A stretch of 64,000 nucleotides of DNA from Asticcacaulis sp. AC402 (GCF_000495835.1 NZ_AWGC01000014.1:124001-188000), one strand, 5' to 3'; numbered from the stretch's first letter, positions 46,112 to 54,967 are shown. The notes: generated from the letters alone by a model not told the origin. Numbers and translations: made by a program.

Positions 46112-46429
46112 TCAGGTCTTCTGTTTTTTATCGGTTTTCATGCGGGCGAGCACCGCGCGGTAGCCCTGATGAGGCATATTGTTCAGAAAATTGGCGACAC
46201 GGGTGACTGTGGTGGTCGAGACGCCGGTCTGGTCTGAGATCTGGCGGTAGGACATTTCACCGTCATCCAATAGCCAGGCGACGCGGAAGCGTTCCGCCAG
46301 GGCCCGGATCTCCTTCGGCGTGCACAGGTCGGTCAGGAAATCCTTGACCTCCTCCTGGCTTTTTAGCTCCAGGAAGGCCTGATGCAGAAGGGTGATGTCG
46401 TCCTTGAGGCTGGGATGGTCGGCCGCCAT
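46112..46429 (-). CDS. YerC/TrpR-family transcriptional regulator, probable his regulator
   Basis: A 105-residue TrpR-superfamily protein of the YerC/YecD group: 'LHQAFLELKSQEEVKDFLTDLCTPKEIRALAERFRVAWLLDDGEMSYRQISDQTGVSTTTVTRVANFL', with a recognisable helix-turn-helix. It is the first gene of the histidine operon, 3 bases before hisG. TrpR-family regulators of this kind have been proposed from comparative genomics to control histidine genes in Firmicutes. Control of this operon, including itself, is a good inference. Confidence 0.85.
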   Translation of the reverse strand: MAADHPSLKDDITLLHQAFLELKSQEEVKDFLTDLCTPKEIRALAERFRVAWLLDDGEMSYRQISDQTGVSTTTVTRVANFLNNMPHQGYRAVLARMKTDKKQKT

Positions 46430-46701
46430 ACGCGTGTCTCCGGGTGTGCCAGCGGGCTGATACGTCAGCCGGCTGCGGTGCGCAAGGGAAACTATCCCGT
46501 GATGTCGCCGGAAAGTGCTGTACCATGTGGGCAGACGTCGGTCATGACAGCTTTCCTCCTCTTGGATGTTGTATCAATGTGTTATCGTGCTAATACATTT
46601 TGGCGTTTTCGTTGTCAACCGAACTCAGGCGATTTTTGCGACCCTTGACGATTGTCCGATCAGCTTCCACGATACGATTCTTTTTTTGAGGGGACTTTTT
46701 C
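46430..46701. promoter_or_regulatory. Divergent promoter region of the his operon and a lipoprotein gene
   Basis: These 272 bases have no gene. They must drive yerC-his leftward and the SPFH-like lipoprotein rightward. A spaced inverted repeat TGTAT...ATACA at about 46570-46597 lies in an AT-rich stretch. It is a candidate operator for the YerC-like protein but is short and weakly supported. Confidence 0.3.
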
Positions 46702-47397
46702 ATGCGCAAACATCTTTTTTTTCTGGCCCTGCCTTTGCTGTTTCTGGCAGCTTGCGAACGGGCGACCTCCAATACCCAGACGGTTATTTCCGACGACTGC
46801 GGCGTTAACTGGAAGCTGATAGCGGTTGGCGAGATGGTGCCGTCGCGTGTCGGCGTCTGTGCGCTGAAGGTCACGGTGCCCAGCTTTCCGATGCAGGGCG
46901 ACACCCGGTTTCGCGTGGCGTTCCAGAACAGGGCTCTGGCCCATGCCGAACTGGCCTATTCCTATGAGATCACCGATCCGCTGAAGTTCATCTCCAACGC
47001 GAAATACCTCGGCAAGCAGAACGCTAAGGCGGACGACAAGGCCAACGATTCCGGCCGTTATGAAGGCGCGGAGAACATGGTGATCGACATCATCCTGCGC
47101 GATATTGCCACCGAGGACCTGATCGCTACCTCGATCATCGATTTCGACCAGGCCAAGTTCGAGGCGGCCTATCTGGCAAGGATCAACAAGAAACTGGCCG
47201 AGCGTGGCGTCACCATCCAGGCCCTGACCTTCAATATCGTGCCGGACGACCAGACGCGCCAGGCCATCGACGTGATTTCGGCGCGTAATGTCTATGCCAG
47301 TTTCGGGTTATCAGAATTGGGCGACCGGATCATGGTCGCCCGCGCCGGCGCCAGTCGCGTCGATCTCAACGTCGAGAAAGCCGGCCGCGAGAACTGA
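46702..47397 (+). CDS. Lipoprotein with SPFH/band-7-like domain
   Basis: A 231-residue lipoprotein: signal peptide with lipobox LAAC (cysteine 18). The body resembles the SPFH (prohibitin) fold: 'RFRVAFQNRALAHAELAYSYEITDP', 'DIILRDIATEDLI', 'FEAAYLARINKKLAERGVTIQALTFNIVPDDQTRQAIDVI'. SPFH proteins are normally cytosolic-face membrane scaffolds; a lipid-anchored periplasmic form is unusual. The call rests on pattern only. It stands alone, divergent from the his operon. Confidence 0.6.
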   Translation: MRKHLFFLALPLLFLAACERATSNTQTVISDDCGVNWKLIAVGEMVPSRVGVCALKVTVPSFPMQGDTRFRVAFQNRALAHAELAYSYEITDPLKFISNAKYLGKQNAKADDKANDSGRYEGAENMVIDIILRDIATEDLIATSIIDFDQAKFEAAYLARINKKLAERGVTIQALTFNIVPDDQTRQAIDVISARNVYASFGLSELGDRIMVARAGASRVDLNVEKAGREN

Positions 47398-47424
47398 AGT
47401 CGGTAACGGGAAGGGGCGCCGAAC

Positions 47425-48003
47425 TTAGCAATGAGCGCGCAAAAAGGCAGATTGCGCGCTCGCAAAGAAGGTTTCGGCCGCTTCCGGCGTCGCAAAGGCT
47501 GCCTTGGGCACGATCAGGGCGTGGTTGGAGCCGGTGAAGATCAGAATCGTCGCCGTGGTCTCGCGGACGTCCGCAACGTCAGACCATGCCGTTTCCCCAT
47601 GCGCCCCGGCCTTTATCAGCCCGGTCTGCGACAGGGTCAGGGTGCTGGTCGTGGGGGACCGCACCAGAAAGGCGGCGGATTGCCAGAGATAGGCGAAGAC
47701 CGGGCCGATCACAAAGGCGAAGATCGCTGCGAATCCAAAAGATGTCATCAGGCCGGTGACGATGAACAAGCCGCGCATCCCAGCCTCCACGGGCACACCG
47801 AAGAACACAACGCCCTCTGCATCAAGCGAAGTGCCCCAAAGAAAAGGCACTAGGGTAACGGCTGCCATAATGACTGCGTAGACGGCAAACCGTATCATGT
47901 TGCTGCGGCTAAGGGTAAACCGGGCCACCCAAGCAAGGACGAAATCGTGATAGTTCGGCCAGGCGATACGGTAGTCCCGGACGATTAGGGGCGTGTCGGT
48001 CAT
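47425..48003 (-). CDS. YcxB-like membrane protein
   Basis: A 192-residue protein with two membrane helices (about 38-58 and 80-110) and a C-terminal YcxB-like domain ('STLTLSQTGLIKAGAHGETAWSDVADVRETTATILIFTGSNHALIVPKAAF'). Function unknown. Its ATG overlaps the stop of the preceding TPM protein (ATGA), making it the last gene of the lemA operon. Confidence 0.75.
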   Translation of the reverse strand: MTDTPLIVRDYRIAWPNYHDFVLAWVARFTLSRSNMIRFAVYAVIMAAVTLVPFLWGTSLDAEGVVFFGVPVEAGMRGLFIVTGLMTSFGFAAIFAFVIGPVFAYLWQSAAFLVRSPTTSTLTLSQTGLIKAGAHGETAWSDVADVRETTATILIFTGSNHALIVPKAAFATPEAAETFFASAQSAFLRAHC

Positions 48004-48695
48004 ATCTCAATCAGCACGTCCGGCAATTCGTTGGGATTGTCGCCGGTCGGCGGGAAGTGCTGGCTGAGGGCCGCACCGCATACGGCGATGGCCTCCTCGA
48101 AGCCGCCCGTAGTGTCGCCGGCCTTGATGTGCTTCAGCAGAATGGTGACCGTGTCGTTCCAGAAGGTTTTGTCGACCTTGGCATAGATGCCGCTGTCGGC
48201 AATGACCTCGACGACATGTTCCTCGACCGCCAGGAAGATCATCACTCCGGTCCGGGCGGCCGTCAGGTGCAGGCCTCGGGCGTAAAACTGCTCCAGAGCC
48301 TTTTGGTGGACCTTGGCGCGGCGCGTCGCCAGCGGCGTAAGCGCCAGTTTGAGGCCCGTGAAGCGGATCAGAGCATAGGCCGCGACAAAGACGGCCAGTT
48401 GCATGCAGGCATAGGTGAAGATTACCTCCCACATGGCCAGGGTACCGTCGACGGCAATGCTGTTCCAGCCGAGGACAGAGGTCAGCACGCCAGCCAGCCA
48501 GTCGTGGGGCAGCATGCCGGTCCCTGCCATGATCAGAGGCAGGATCATGGCCAAAGCGGCCGCCCAGCCCAGCGGCGTTTCACCGTAGTCGAGCGCCTTG
48601 ACCTTGACGATGCAGGTAATCTCTCCCGACGTCGTGGACTCGGCCTTGGCGATGGCGGCATTGATGCGGCTGTGGTCGATAGTCATTGTGGTCAT
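48000..48695 (-). CDS. TPM-domain membrane protein
   Basis: A 231-residue protein: an N-terminal piece with 'SRINAAIAKAESTTSGEITCIV', two helices (about 48-70 and 85-110) inserted in the fold, then 'QKALEQFYARGLHLTAARTGVMIFLAVEEHVVEVIADSGI', which is TPM-like. It matches the second TPM protein often found with LemA. ATG 48695 is chosen because it lies 2 bases after the preceding stop. It may act with the two upstream proteins at the membrane. Confidence 0.8.
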   Translation of the reverse strand: MTTMTIDHSRINAAIAKAESTTSGEITCIVKVKALDYGETPLGWAAALAMILPLIMAGTGMLPHDWLAGVLTSVLGWNSIAVDGTLAMWEVIFTYACMQLAVFVAAYALIRFTGLKLALTPLATRRAKVHQKALEQFYARGLHLTAARTGVMIFLAVEEHVVEVIADSGIYAKVDKTFWNDTVTILLKHIKAGDTTGGFEEAIAVCGAALSQHFPPTGDNPNELPDVLIEI

Positions 48696-48697
48696 TT

Positions 48698-49507
48698 TCA
48701 CCAGCTCCCGCTTGAACCGCCGCCGCCGAACGACCCACCGCCGCCCGAGAAGCCGCCACCGCCACCGCCGGACCATCCACCGCCCCGGCCGCCGCTGAGC
48801 AACTGGCCCAGGATGAACCATTTCAGCCAGCCGGGCGAGAACAGGAACAGAATGAACAGGATGACGATGATGATGATCATCGGAAAACCACCGCCATTGG
48901 AGCTGCCGCTTTCGATGTTCTGGGTGGCCGCAGCCTGGGCTTTTTGAACGGCGACCTGGCGGTCCATGGCCAGTTGCTCGACGATGGCGTCAGCCCCCTT
49001 GGTGACGCCCGCCTCGTAATCGCCAGCCTTGAATTCCGGAAGAATGACGTTGCGGATAATGATCGACGACAGAGCGTCAGTCATTACCGGTTCCAGGCCA
49101 TAGCCGACCTCGATGCGCACCTTGCGGTCATTGGGCGCCACCAGCAGCACAATGCCATTATTCTTGTAAGTCTCGCCGTTGGACGCCTGGACCTGGCCTT
49201 TCTGGCCGATACCCCAGGCGCGGCCCAGTTGGTAGGTATAGTCCTCGATGGCGTAGCCCTGCAGATCCTTGACCGTGACCACGACCACCTGATCGGTGGT
49301 CGCGTCTTCCAGACCCTTCAGTTTCAGATCGAGGTCGCGCTCGACGGCATCGGACAGGATGCCGGCCTCATCGATGACGCGGGTATTGTTCTGCGTCGGG
49401 AACTGCGGCGCGGCGAAGGCGACACTTGTAGCCGCTGTCGCACAAAGAACGAGCGTCAGCAAGGCCACGAGCCATGGCCGGATGGCCGAGAGGGCGAGGC
49501 GGATCAT
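48698..49507 (-). CDS. TPM-domain protein with Gly-rich tail (YgcG-like)
   Basis: A 269-residue exported protein: signal peptide (to about residue 33), TPM domain ('NTRVIDEAGILSDAVERDLDLKLKGLEDATTDQVVVVTVKDLQGY', 'GIVLLVAPNDRKVRIEVGYGLEPVMTDA'), a helix (about 210-228) and a glycine-serine tail ending SSGSW. This layout is typical of partners of LemA. A role as phosphatase or in photosystem repair is known only for plant relatives. Confidence 0.88.
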   Translation of the reverse strand: MIRLALSAIRPWLVALLTLVLCATAATSVAFAAPQFPTQNNTRVIDEAGILSDAVERDLDLKLKGLEDATTDQVVVVTVKDLQGYAIEDYTYQLGRAWGIGQKGQVQASNGETYKNNGIVLLVAPNDRKVRIEVGYGLEPVMTDALSSIIIRNVILPEFKAGDYEAGVTKGADAIVEQLAMDRQVAVQKAQAAATQNIESGSSNGGGFPMIIIIVILFILFLFSPGWLKWFILGQLLSGGRGGGWSGGGGGGFSGGGGSFGGGGSSGSW

Positions 49508-49531
49508 TGGCTTTGGCCTTGCTGCTGCGGC

Positions 49532-50149
49532 TTACTTGGACGTATTTGCGCCGACATCCGAGAAGTCGACGGTCGGAGCGACGTCGGCACCTGCGGGGGC
49601 CGTGAAGTACTGCATCGGCTTGGAACTGCCGTAGACCGTTTTCGCCCAAACGATGCTGGGGAAGGTGCGCAGAGTTGTGTTAAAGTCCTGAGCGGCCTCG
49701 TTATAGTCCTTGCGGGCGATAACGATGCGGTTCTCGGTGCCTTCCAGTTGCGACTGCAGAGTCAGGAAGTTCTCGTTCGACTTCAGTTGCGGGTATTGCT
49801 CCTGAATGACCATCAGGCGGCCGAGCGCCGACGACAGCCCATCCTGGGCTTTCTGGAATTGCTCAAACTTGGCCGGATCGGTGATGGTCGAGCCGTCCAC
49901 GGTGACCTGGGTGGCCTTGGCGCGGGCCTCGGTCACGGCGATCAGGGTCGTGCTTTCCTGCTTGGCGGCACCCTTCACCGTGGCGACGAGGGCCGGCACC
50001 AGATCGGCGCGGCGCTTGTACTGGTTTTCGACCTCGGACCACTTGGCCTTGGCGGCTTCTTCCTTGGTTGGGATGGTGTTGAAACCGCAGCCCGCCAACC
50101 CGAGGGCCAGACCGGCAACAGCAACCAGACCCAAAATGCGCTTGAACAT
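49532..50149 (-). CDS. lemA: LemA family lipoprotein
   Basis: A 205-residue LemA protein: signal peptide with lipobox LAGC (cysteine 21), then 'WSEVENQYKRRADLVPALVATVKGAAKQESTTLIAVTEARAKA' and 'QYPQLKSNENFLTLQSQLEGTENRIVIARKDYNEAAQDFNTTLRTFP', all diagnostic. It forms a helical bundle in the envelope; function is poorly known. It is the first gene of lemA-TPM-TPM-ycxB, 24 bases before the next. Confidence 0.93.
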   Translation of the reverse strand: MFKRILGLVAVAGLALGLAGCGFNTIPTKEEAAKAKWSEVENQYKRRADLVPALVATVKGAAKQESTTLIAVTEARAKATQVTVDGSTITDPAKFEQFQKAQDGLSSALGRLMVIQEQYPQLKSNENFLTLQSQLEGTENRIVIARKDYNEAAQDFNTTLRTFPSIVWAKTVYGSSKPMQYFTAPAGADVAPTVDFSDVGANTSK

Positions 50150-50321
50150 AAAACAGCTCCCTAGTGCCCATGCGGGGAGCCGTCAGCCCCCCGATCCGTA
50201 AACATGTGGCCCGTCTTAACCCATTTTTAAAGGGGGCAAAAGGGTATTTGGCGTCATCCGGCCTTCAGTTTTGCCGTTTGGGCCTTCAGTGCCTCGTTGG
50301 TTCTCGCCAGATATCCCCTCA

Positions 50322-50354
50322 CTTGCGCCTCCCCGACAAGCGGGGAGGCGCAAG
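50322..50354. repeat. Perfect 14-base hairpin
   Basis: CTTGCGCCTCCCCG and CGGGGAGGCGCAAG flank a 5-base loop. It lies in the gap between the sulfate-binding gene and lemA. There is no U-tract directly after it, so it is not a canonical terminator, though it could block 3' decay of the upstream transcript. Confidence 0.6.
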
Positions 50355-50416
50355 ATAAGCGATAAAACCGAGATACATAAAGGCCGCAGGCTCACACGGT
50401 GCAGGCTGAAATTATC

Positions 50417-51427
50417 CTACTTCTTCGTGATCTGGTCGAAGACGCCGCCGTATTCGAACTGCTCCTTCTGGACCTTGGTCCATCCGCCAAAGTCGGCGAT
50501 CGAGGCCAGCTTGAGTTGCGGGAAACGATCGGCATATCTGGCTGCCACCGCCACGCTGGTCGGGCGGTAGTAGTTTTGGGCGATAATCTCCTGGGACGCA
50601 TCGTCATAGAGATAGTTCAGGTAGGCATTGGCGAGTTCGAGACTGCCGTTCTTTTCGGCAACCTTGTCGATAACGGCGACTGGCGGCTCGGCCAAAACAG
50701 AAATCGACGGCACAACGATTTCAAACTCACCCTTACCCAGTTTCTCAACCGACAGGTGAGCTTCGCTTTCCCAGGCGAGCAATACGTCGCCAACGCCGCG
50801 TTCGACAAAGGTCACGGTCGAGCCGCGGGCACCGGTATCCAGCACCGGCACATTCTTGAACAAAGCCTTGAGGTACTCAAGCCCGCCAGCGTCGCCGCCA
50901 GCCTGACGGCCATAGGCATAGGCGGCGAGATAGTTCCAGCGTGCCCCTCCCGAGGTCTTTGGATTGGGGGTTATGACACCCACGTCCGGCTTGACCAGGT
51001 CGCCCCAGTCCTTGATGGCCTTCGGGTTGCCCTTCTTGACCAGGAAGACGATGGTTGAGGTGTAGGGTGAAGAGTTGTGCGGCAGGCGGCCCTGCCAGTC
51101 CCTGGGCAGGAAGCCGGTCTTTTCGGCGATCGTGTCGATGTCTGCTGCGAGCGCCAGCGTAACGACATCGGCATTAACGCCGTCGATGACCGACCGTGCC
51201 TGGGCGCTGGAACCGCCGTGTGACTGGCGCACTGTCACGTCAGCATTACCCTTGCCTTTCCACCAGGCGGCGAAGGCGGCATTGTACTGTTCGTAAAGTT
51301 CGCGCGTCGGGTCGTAGGACACGTTCAGCAGCTTCGTCGCATTCATCTTTGCTGCGGGCCTGGAGCAGGCACCGAGGGCAACGGCCGAGGCGGCCAGGGA
51401 GCCCGCGAAAAGTTCACGCCGGTTCAT
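50417..51427 (-). CDS. Sulfate/thiosulfate ABC transporter substrate-binding protein
   Basis: A 336-residue sulfate-binding protein (Sbp/CysP type). The signal has an RR pair (NRRELF) and a lipobox LGAC (cysteine 21), suggesting a Tat lipoprotein. Ligand motifs are '[19 protein letters not shown]', '[16 protein letters not shown]' and '[20 protein letters not shown]'. No permease or ATPase gene (cysTWA) adjoins it; the next gene is lemA. Upstream are a TonB receptor, a YezD-like protein and an Rrf2 regulator. Confidence 0.9.
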   Translation of the reverse strand: MNRRELFAGSLAASAVALGACSRPAAKMNATKLLNVSYDPTRELYEQYNAAFAAWWKGKGNADVTVRQSHGGSSAQARSVIDGVNADVVTLALAADIDTIAEKTGFLPRDWQGRLPHNSSPYTSTIVFLVKKGNPKAIKDWGDLVKPDVGVITPNPKTSGGARWNYLAAYAYGRQAGGDAGGLEYLKALFKNVPVLDTGARGSTVTFVERGVGDVLLAWESEAHLSVEKLGKGEFEIVVPSISVLAEPPVAVIDKVAEKNGSLELANAYLNYLYDDASQEIIAQNYYRPTSVAVAARYADRFPQLKLASIADFGGWTKVQKEQFEYGGVFDQITKK

Positions 51428-51452
51428 AAGGTTGTCCTTTCGTAGAGGCGAG

Positions 51453-51488
51453 TTTACCCGCGCCGCGGAAATTGGCGGCGCGGGTAAA
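51453..51488 (-). other. Intercistronic hairpin between TonB receptor and sulfate-binding genes
   Basis: TTTACCCGCGCCGC and GCGGCGCGGGTAAA are perfect 14-base arms around an 8-base loop. On the minus strand the U-run precedes rather than follows the stem, so it is not a terminator for this operon. It could separate transcript levels of the two genes. Confidence 0.55.
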
Positions 51489-51502
51489 AAAATACAAGTG
51501 AA

Positions 51503-53857
51503 TTAAAATGCCTTGCGAACCGTTACGCCGTAGGTACGCGGGTCACCGGGTTGACCATAGATGGCGCCCGAATTACCGGCCTGAACCGTAGTGAAGGCGA
51601 GGTATTCCTCATCGAGAGCGTTTTTTACCCAGAAAGTGACGTCGGTGCCGCCGTCACCGCGGAAACCTGTACGCAGGTTGAGCAGGGTCGAGCCTTCGAT
51701 CAATGCATATTTCGACACCGACGCGTCGGAATACCAGTCGGAGCGGTAGCTCAGATCGAAACTACCGAACACCTCGCCATTGGCAGAGCTAAGTTTGGCG
51801 GACTTGCGCCATTCGCCGCCCACGGATCCGCTCCATTCGGACACGCCGGGAAGGCGTTTACCAGAAAGGTCATAAGCCGCCGTGGTCGCGGTCAGGAATT
51901 CCAGCGGCGGCGGTCCGTTACGGAACGAGTCGTACTTGGCGTCGGTCCACGACAGGGTGGCATAGCCGGTAAACCAGGCACTGGGACGCCAGGCAGTATC
52001 GACTTCGAAACCGCGCACGGTCACCTTTTCCACATTGGCCAGGTAACCGCGCAACGACCCCGGACCATTGTCGACGACATTGGCCTGGTAGTCGTCGATG
52101 TCGGTGGCGTAGGCGGCGAAGTTGGCGGTGACGGTCCGGTCAAAGAACTGCGTTTTCAGGCCCAGTTCCAGATTGGACGTGTCCTCCGGCTTGATCACGG
52201 CGCTGACCAGGGACGGATTGCCGGCCGCATCTGTCGGGATGCCGGCGGCATTGATGCCGCCCGACTTGTAACCCCTGGCCAGGGTGACATAGCCCAGGAT
52301 ATCGTCGCTGAAATCATAGGCAACGCTGAGCAGGCCGGTCGGACTCTGGTCAACAAAGGCGGCCTGATAGGTCTGGTTTCGGGCGATGCCGTTCTTGCGC
52401 GAGATCAGGGTGGCATCAAGGGTCGCCAGGCCGCCGGAAACGGTTTGGGCGAACTTGGCCGACTTTTCCTCATAGGTGTAGCGCAGGCCGCCGGTCAGGT
52501 GCAGCCTGGGTGTCACGTCCCAGGTAACCTGCCCAAAAGCGGCATAAGAGGTGGTTTCCGAATGGACGTCGGTGTCGGCACGGTAACCGGTCAGGAGATT
52601 GCCGGGCACGCTGGACCCGATCAGCCACAAGGCCGCGTCGGAGCCCCATTCCTCAACGCCATTGGTCTGGACCTCCTGGCCGAAGGCGTAAATCCCGGCG
52701 ACCCACTTGAAATTGCTGTCACCATCCGAAGACAGACGAAACTCCTGGCTCCACTGGTTCTGGGCGGAAGGGTTGTTCGACTTGGTCCGGATCGAGAGGG
52801 CGGTGTAGTCGCGGTCGTTCTGCGGTGTCCAGTCCCAGGCCCTTACGGCGGAGATCGAGCTGAAGGTGACATCGCCCAGGTCCCAGTCGACACGGGCCGA
52901 ACCACCCTGCAATATCTGACGCGCTTGCAGCGGTGAGTTGACATCGACCAGGCGGTCGTAGGGATTGGTCGAGGCCGGGGCGTAGTTGAACAGGCCAGCC
53001 AGGAAAGGGAACTGGGTGTTGGCCGGGCGCTGGGTTGCACCGTAGCGCACGAAGACCTGGGTGTTGGCTTCCGGGTCCTGATAGGCGTAGTCGTAGCTGA
53101 GCTTGACGTCGACGTCCTGCGTCGCCCGGATCAGAAGTTGGACGCGGGCGGCCTGGCTGTTGACATCCTGCTGATGGGTCTTGGTGGTGGTGTTGTAGAA
53201 CCAGCCGTCGCGGCGGGTCGACCCCAAGGCGATGCGGCCAGCGATCTTGTCGGTCAACGCACCCGAAAGCACGGCCTTGGCCTGGACGAAGCCGTAATTG
53301 CCGCCGGTTACCTCGACATTGCCTTCCGGCGTAAAGGTCGGGGCGTTGGTGACCAGGTTCAGTGCGCCGGCCGTGGTGTTCTTGCCGAAAAGCGTGCCCT
53401 GCGGGCCGCGCAGGACTTCGACGCGGTTGATGTCGAGCAGGTCGACGACAGCCGAGCCGGGTCGGGCGTAATAAACTTCGTCGACATAGATGCCGACACC
53501 TGACTCCAGCCCGTCGTTGGTGAGGCCGATATTGCTGCCCAGACCGCGGATGGTAACGGCAGTGTTGCGAGGATTCTGCGACAGGAACTGCAGGCTGGGC
53601 TGTAGCTTGGTTACCTGTTCGATCGAATAGGTGCCGGTGGCTTCCAACTGGGTGCCGGACAGAACCGACACCGCGACCGGCACGTCCTGGACGTTTTCGT
53701 TGCGGCGGCGCGCGCTGATGATGACCGTCGTGGTGTTGCCAGAGACGGCAGCGGATTCGCCGGGCGTTGTCTGAGGCGAGGCCGCGGCATCGGCAAAGGC
53801 AGGCAGTACGGGGAGGGCAAAGGCAAGGGCCGTCGTGGCCAGAAGCAGGTTTCTCAT
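51503..53857 (-). CDS. TonB-dependent receptor, probable organosulfur/sulfate-ester uptake
   Basis: A 784-residue outer-membrane receptor: signal peptide, TonB box region ('TTVIISARRRNENVQDVPVAVSVL'), plug ('VTIRGLGSNIGLTNDGLESGVGIYVDEVYYARPGSAVVDLLDINRVEVLRGPQGTLFGKNTTAGALNLVT') and a barrel ending in phenylalanine (RKAF). It falls in the 'iron complex receptor' type common in Caulobacterales. The neighbours (sulfate-binding protein, YezD-like protein, Rrf2) suggest a sulfur compound; the ligand is not readable. Confidence 0.87.
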   Translation of the reverse strand: MRNLLLATTALAFALPVLPAFADAAASPQTTPGESAAVSGNTTTVIISARRRNENVQDVPVAVSVLSGTQLEATGTYSIEQVTKLQPSLQFLSQNPRNTAVTIRGLGSNIGLTNDGLESGVGIYVDEVYYARPGSAVVDLLDINRVEVLRGPQGTLFGKNTTAGALNLVTNAPTFTPEGNVEVTGGNYGFVQAKAVLSGALTDKIAGRIALGSTRRDGWFYNTTTKTHQQDVNSQAARVQLLIRATQDVDVKLSYDYAYQDPEANTQVFVRYGATQRPANTQFPFLAGLFNYAPASTNPYDRLVDVNSPLQARQILQGGSARVDWDLGDVTFSSISAVRAWDWTPQNDRDYTALSIRTKSNNPSAQNQWSQEFRLSSDGDSNFKWVAGIYAFGQEVQTNGVEEWGSDAALWLIGSSVPGNLLTGYRADTDVHSETTSYAAFGQVTWDVTPRLHLTGGLRYTYEEKSAKFAQTVSGGLATLDATLISRKNGIARNQTYQAAFVDQSPTGLLSVAYDFSDDILGYVTLARGYKSGGINAAGIPTDAAGNPSLVSAVIKPEDTSNLELGLKTQFFDRTVTANFAAYATDIDDYQANVVDNGPGSLRGYLANVEKVTVRGFEVDTAWRPSAWFTGYATLSWTDAKYDSFRNGPPPLEFLTATTAAYDLSGKRLPGVSEWSGSVGGEWRKSAKLSSANGEVFGSFDLSYRSDWYSDASVSKYALIEGSTLLNLRTGFRGDGGTDVTFWVKNALDEEYLAFTTVQAGNSGAIYGQPGDPRTYGVTVRKAF

Positions 53858-53953
53858 GGCAGGTCTCTTTTTGTGGCTGTGTGCTGTTGTTAAGAACGGC
53901 GCGACTTCCAGAGGTCCGGTCAGATGGCCATTTGTGCGGACTATTTCCGCATT

Positions 53954-54154
53954 TCAGGAGATGCTTTCTGTGAGGGGTTTGCCGTTCACGTCGAAGCGGG
54001 TCTTTTCACTTTTTTCGATCTGCACGACACGGGAGTCATGGATAACAATCTCCAGGGCGCCGAAACGGATGTTGCGCAGGGTGTTCAGGATGTGACGCTC
54101 GGCCTCGCTGAGGTTGAAATCTGGGCGCACGGACAGGTCTGACGGTACACTCAT
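53954..54154 (-). CDS. DUF2292 / YezD-like small protein
   Basis: A 66-residue protein: 'LNTLRNIRFGALEIVIHDSRVVQIEKSEKTRFD' is the DUF2292 core. YezD homologues are encoded with sulfur-assimilation genes in many bacteria; biochemical role unknown. It lies 46 bases after the Rrf2 regulator and 96 bases before the TonB receptor, on the same strand. Confidence 0.85.
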   Translation of the reverse strand: MSVPSDLSVRPDFNLSEAERHILNTLRNIRFGALEIVIHDSRVVQIEKSEKTRFDVNGKPLTESIS

Positions 54155-54200
54155 GTGATCCTCGTCTGGAAAGCAGGATAGGGGAGGAAACGAAAAGGAT

Positions 54201-54638
54201 TTAGGCGGATCGGGCTTCGAGAAGATCAGGTGCGGTTACCAGGTCCTGCAAACATCGGCCGTCCAAAATGGCCGACATGGCGTCACGGACATCGCGCATT
54301 AGCCGGCGCAGGTGACAGGTGGTCTCGTCGCGGCAGTCGTCGCATTTCTGGTAGGCCGTCAGGCTGGCACAGCGGATGGGCGCCAACGGACCATCGATGA
54401 TGCGAATAACGTCGCCGAGATAGATATCGGCGGCCGGCCGGGCCAGAAAATAGCCACCAAAGATGCCACGCTTGGAATCGACGATGCCATTTTGGCGCAG
54501 TTCCTGAAGAATATTGTCCAAAAACTTCTGCGGTATGTCTTCAGCCTCCGCGATCTGCTTGCTGGGCAGGGTCGCAGAGGTGCTTTGAGCCATATGGATC
54601 AGCGCCTTCAACGCGTATTTGGCTTTCATGGATAGCAT
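54201..54638 (-). CDS. Rrf2 family transcriptional regulator, sulfur-linked
   Basis: A 145-residue Rrf2 protein. The winged helix starts 'MKAKYALKALIHMAQSTSATLPSKQIAEAEDIPQKFLDNILQELRQNGIVDSKRGIFGGYFLA'. Four cysteines follow in 'IRCASLTAYQKCDDCRDETTC', a possible Fe-S or metal site. It heads the rrf2-yezD-TonB-sbp set and is likely a CysR/CymR-like repressor of sulfur uptake. Position and the YezD neighbour support this. Confidence 0.87.
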   Translation of the reverse strand: MLSMKAKYALKALIHMAQSTSATLPSKQIAEAEDIPQKFLDNILQELRQNGIVDSKRGIFGGYFLARPAADIYLGDVIRIIDGPLAPIRCASLTAYQKCDDCRDETTCHLRRLMRDVRDAMSAILDGRCLQDLVTAPDLLEARSA

Positions 54639-54676
54639 GTGTTGCCTCTCCGATGCCCGATTAAATCTACACCAAT

Positions 54677-54705
54677 TTGATATGTTTTAATGGCAATCGG
54701 GTCAA
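54677..54705 (-). promoter_or_regulatory. Probable promoter of the rrf2 operon
   Basis: On the minus strand TTGACC (54700-54705) and TATCAA (54677-54682) are 17 bases apart, about 40 bases upstream of the Rrf2 start, in an AT-rich stretch. Further upstream is a perfect dyad TGTGGC-TGATC-GCCACA (54749-54765), a candidate operator. The rest of 54639-55003 is a family B element and the arsR promoter. Confidence 0.45.
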
Positions 54706-54816
54706 TGGTATTTAAACTAAACTGATCGTGTAGAAAATTAGACTGATTTGTGGCTGATCGCCACACAATGTCGTATGTGATAAAGTAGTTACGTGGCGGC
54801 GCGATGCGCCCCACCA

Positions 54817-54955
54817 AATACCAAGCCTCATAAAGAATGACTCTTGATATTCGCATTTTTTCAGCTCAAGCGCCGCATGGCTCCTCGCAAAAGCTCGGGC
54901 GCGCAGTCGCACTTGCCAACCCACGATGAGTCAAGATTTTCGCGGGTTGGTATAA
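54817..54955 (+). repeat. Family B element, copy 1 (most complete)
   Basis: About 139 bases. The ends read ATACCAAGCC and GGGTTGGTAT as inverted repeats (9 of 10). Two hairpins flank a constant middle containing AGCTCAAGCGCCG and CCTCGCAAAAGCTCGGGCGC. There is no coding capacity. It lies between the Rrf2 and arsR genes, at the left edge of the arsenic cassette. Confidence 0.7.
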
Positions 54956-54967
54956 AGCGTGTCGCTG

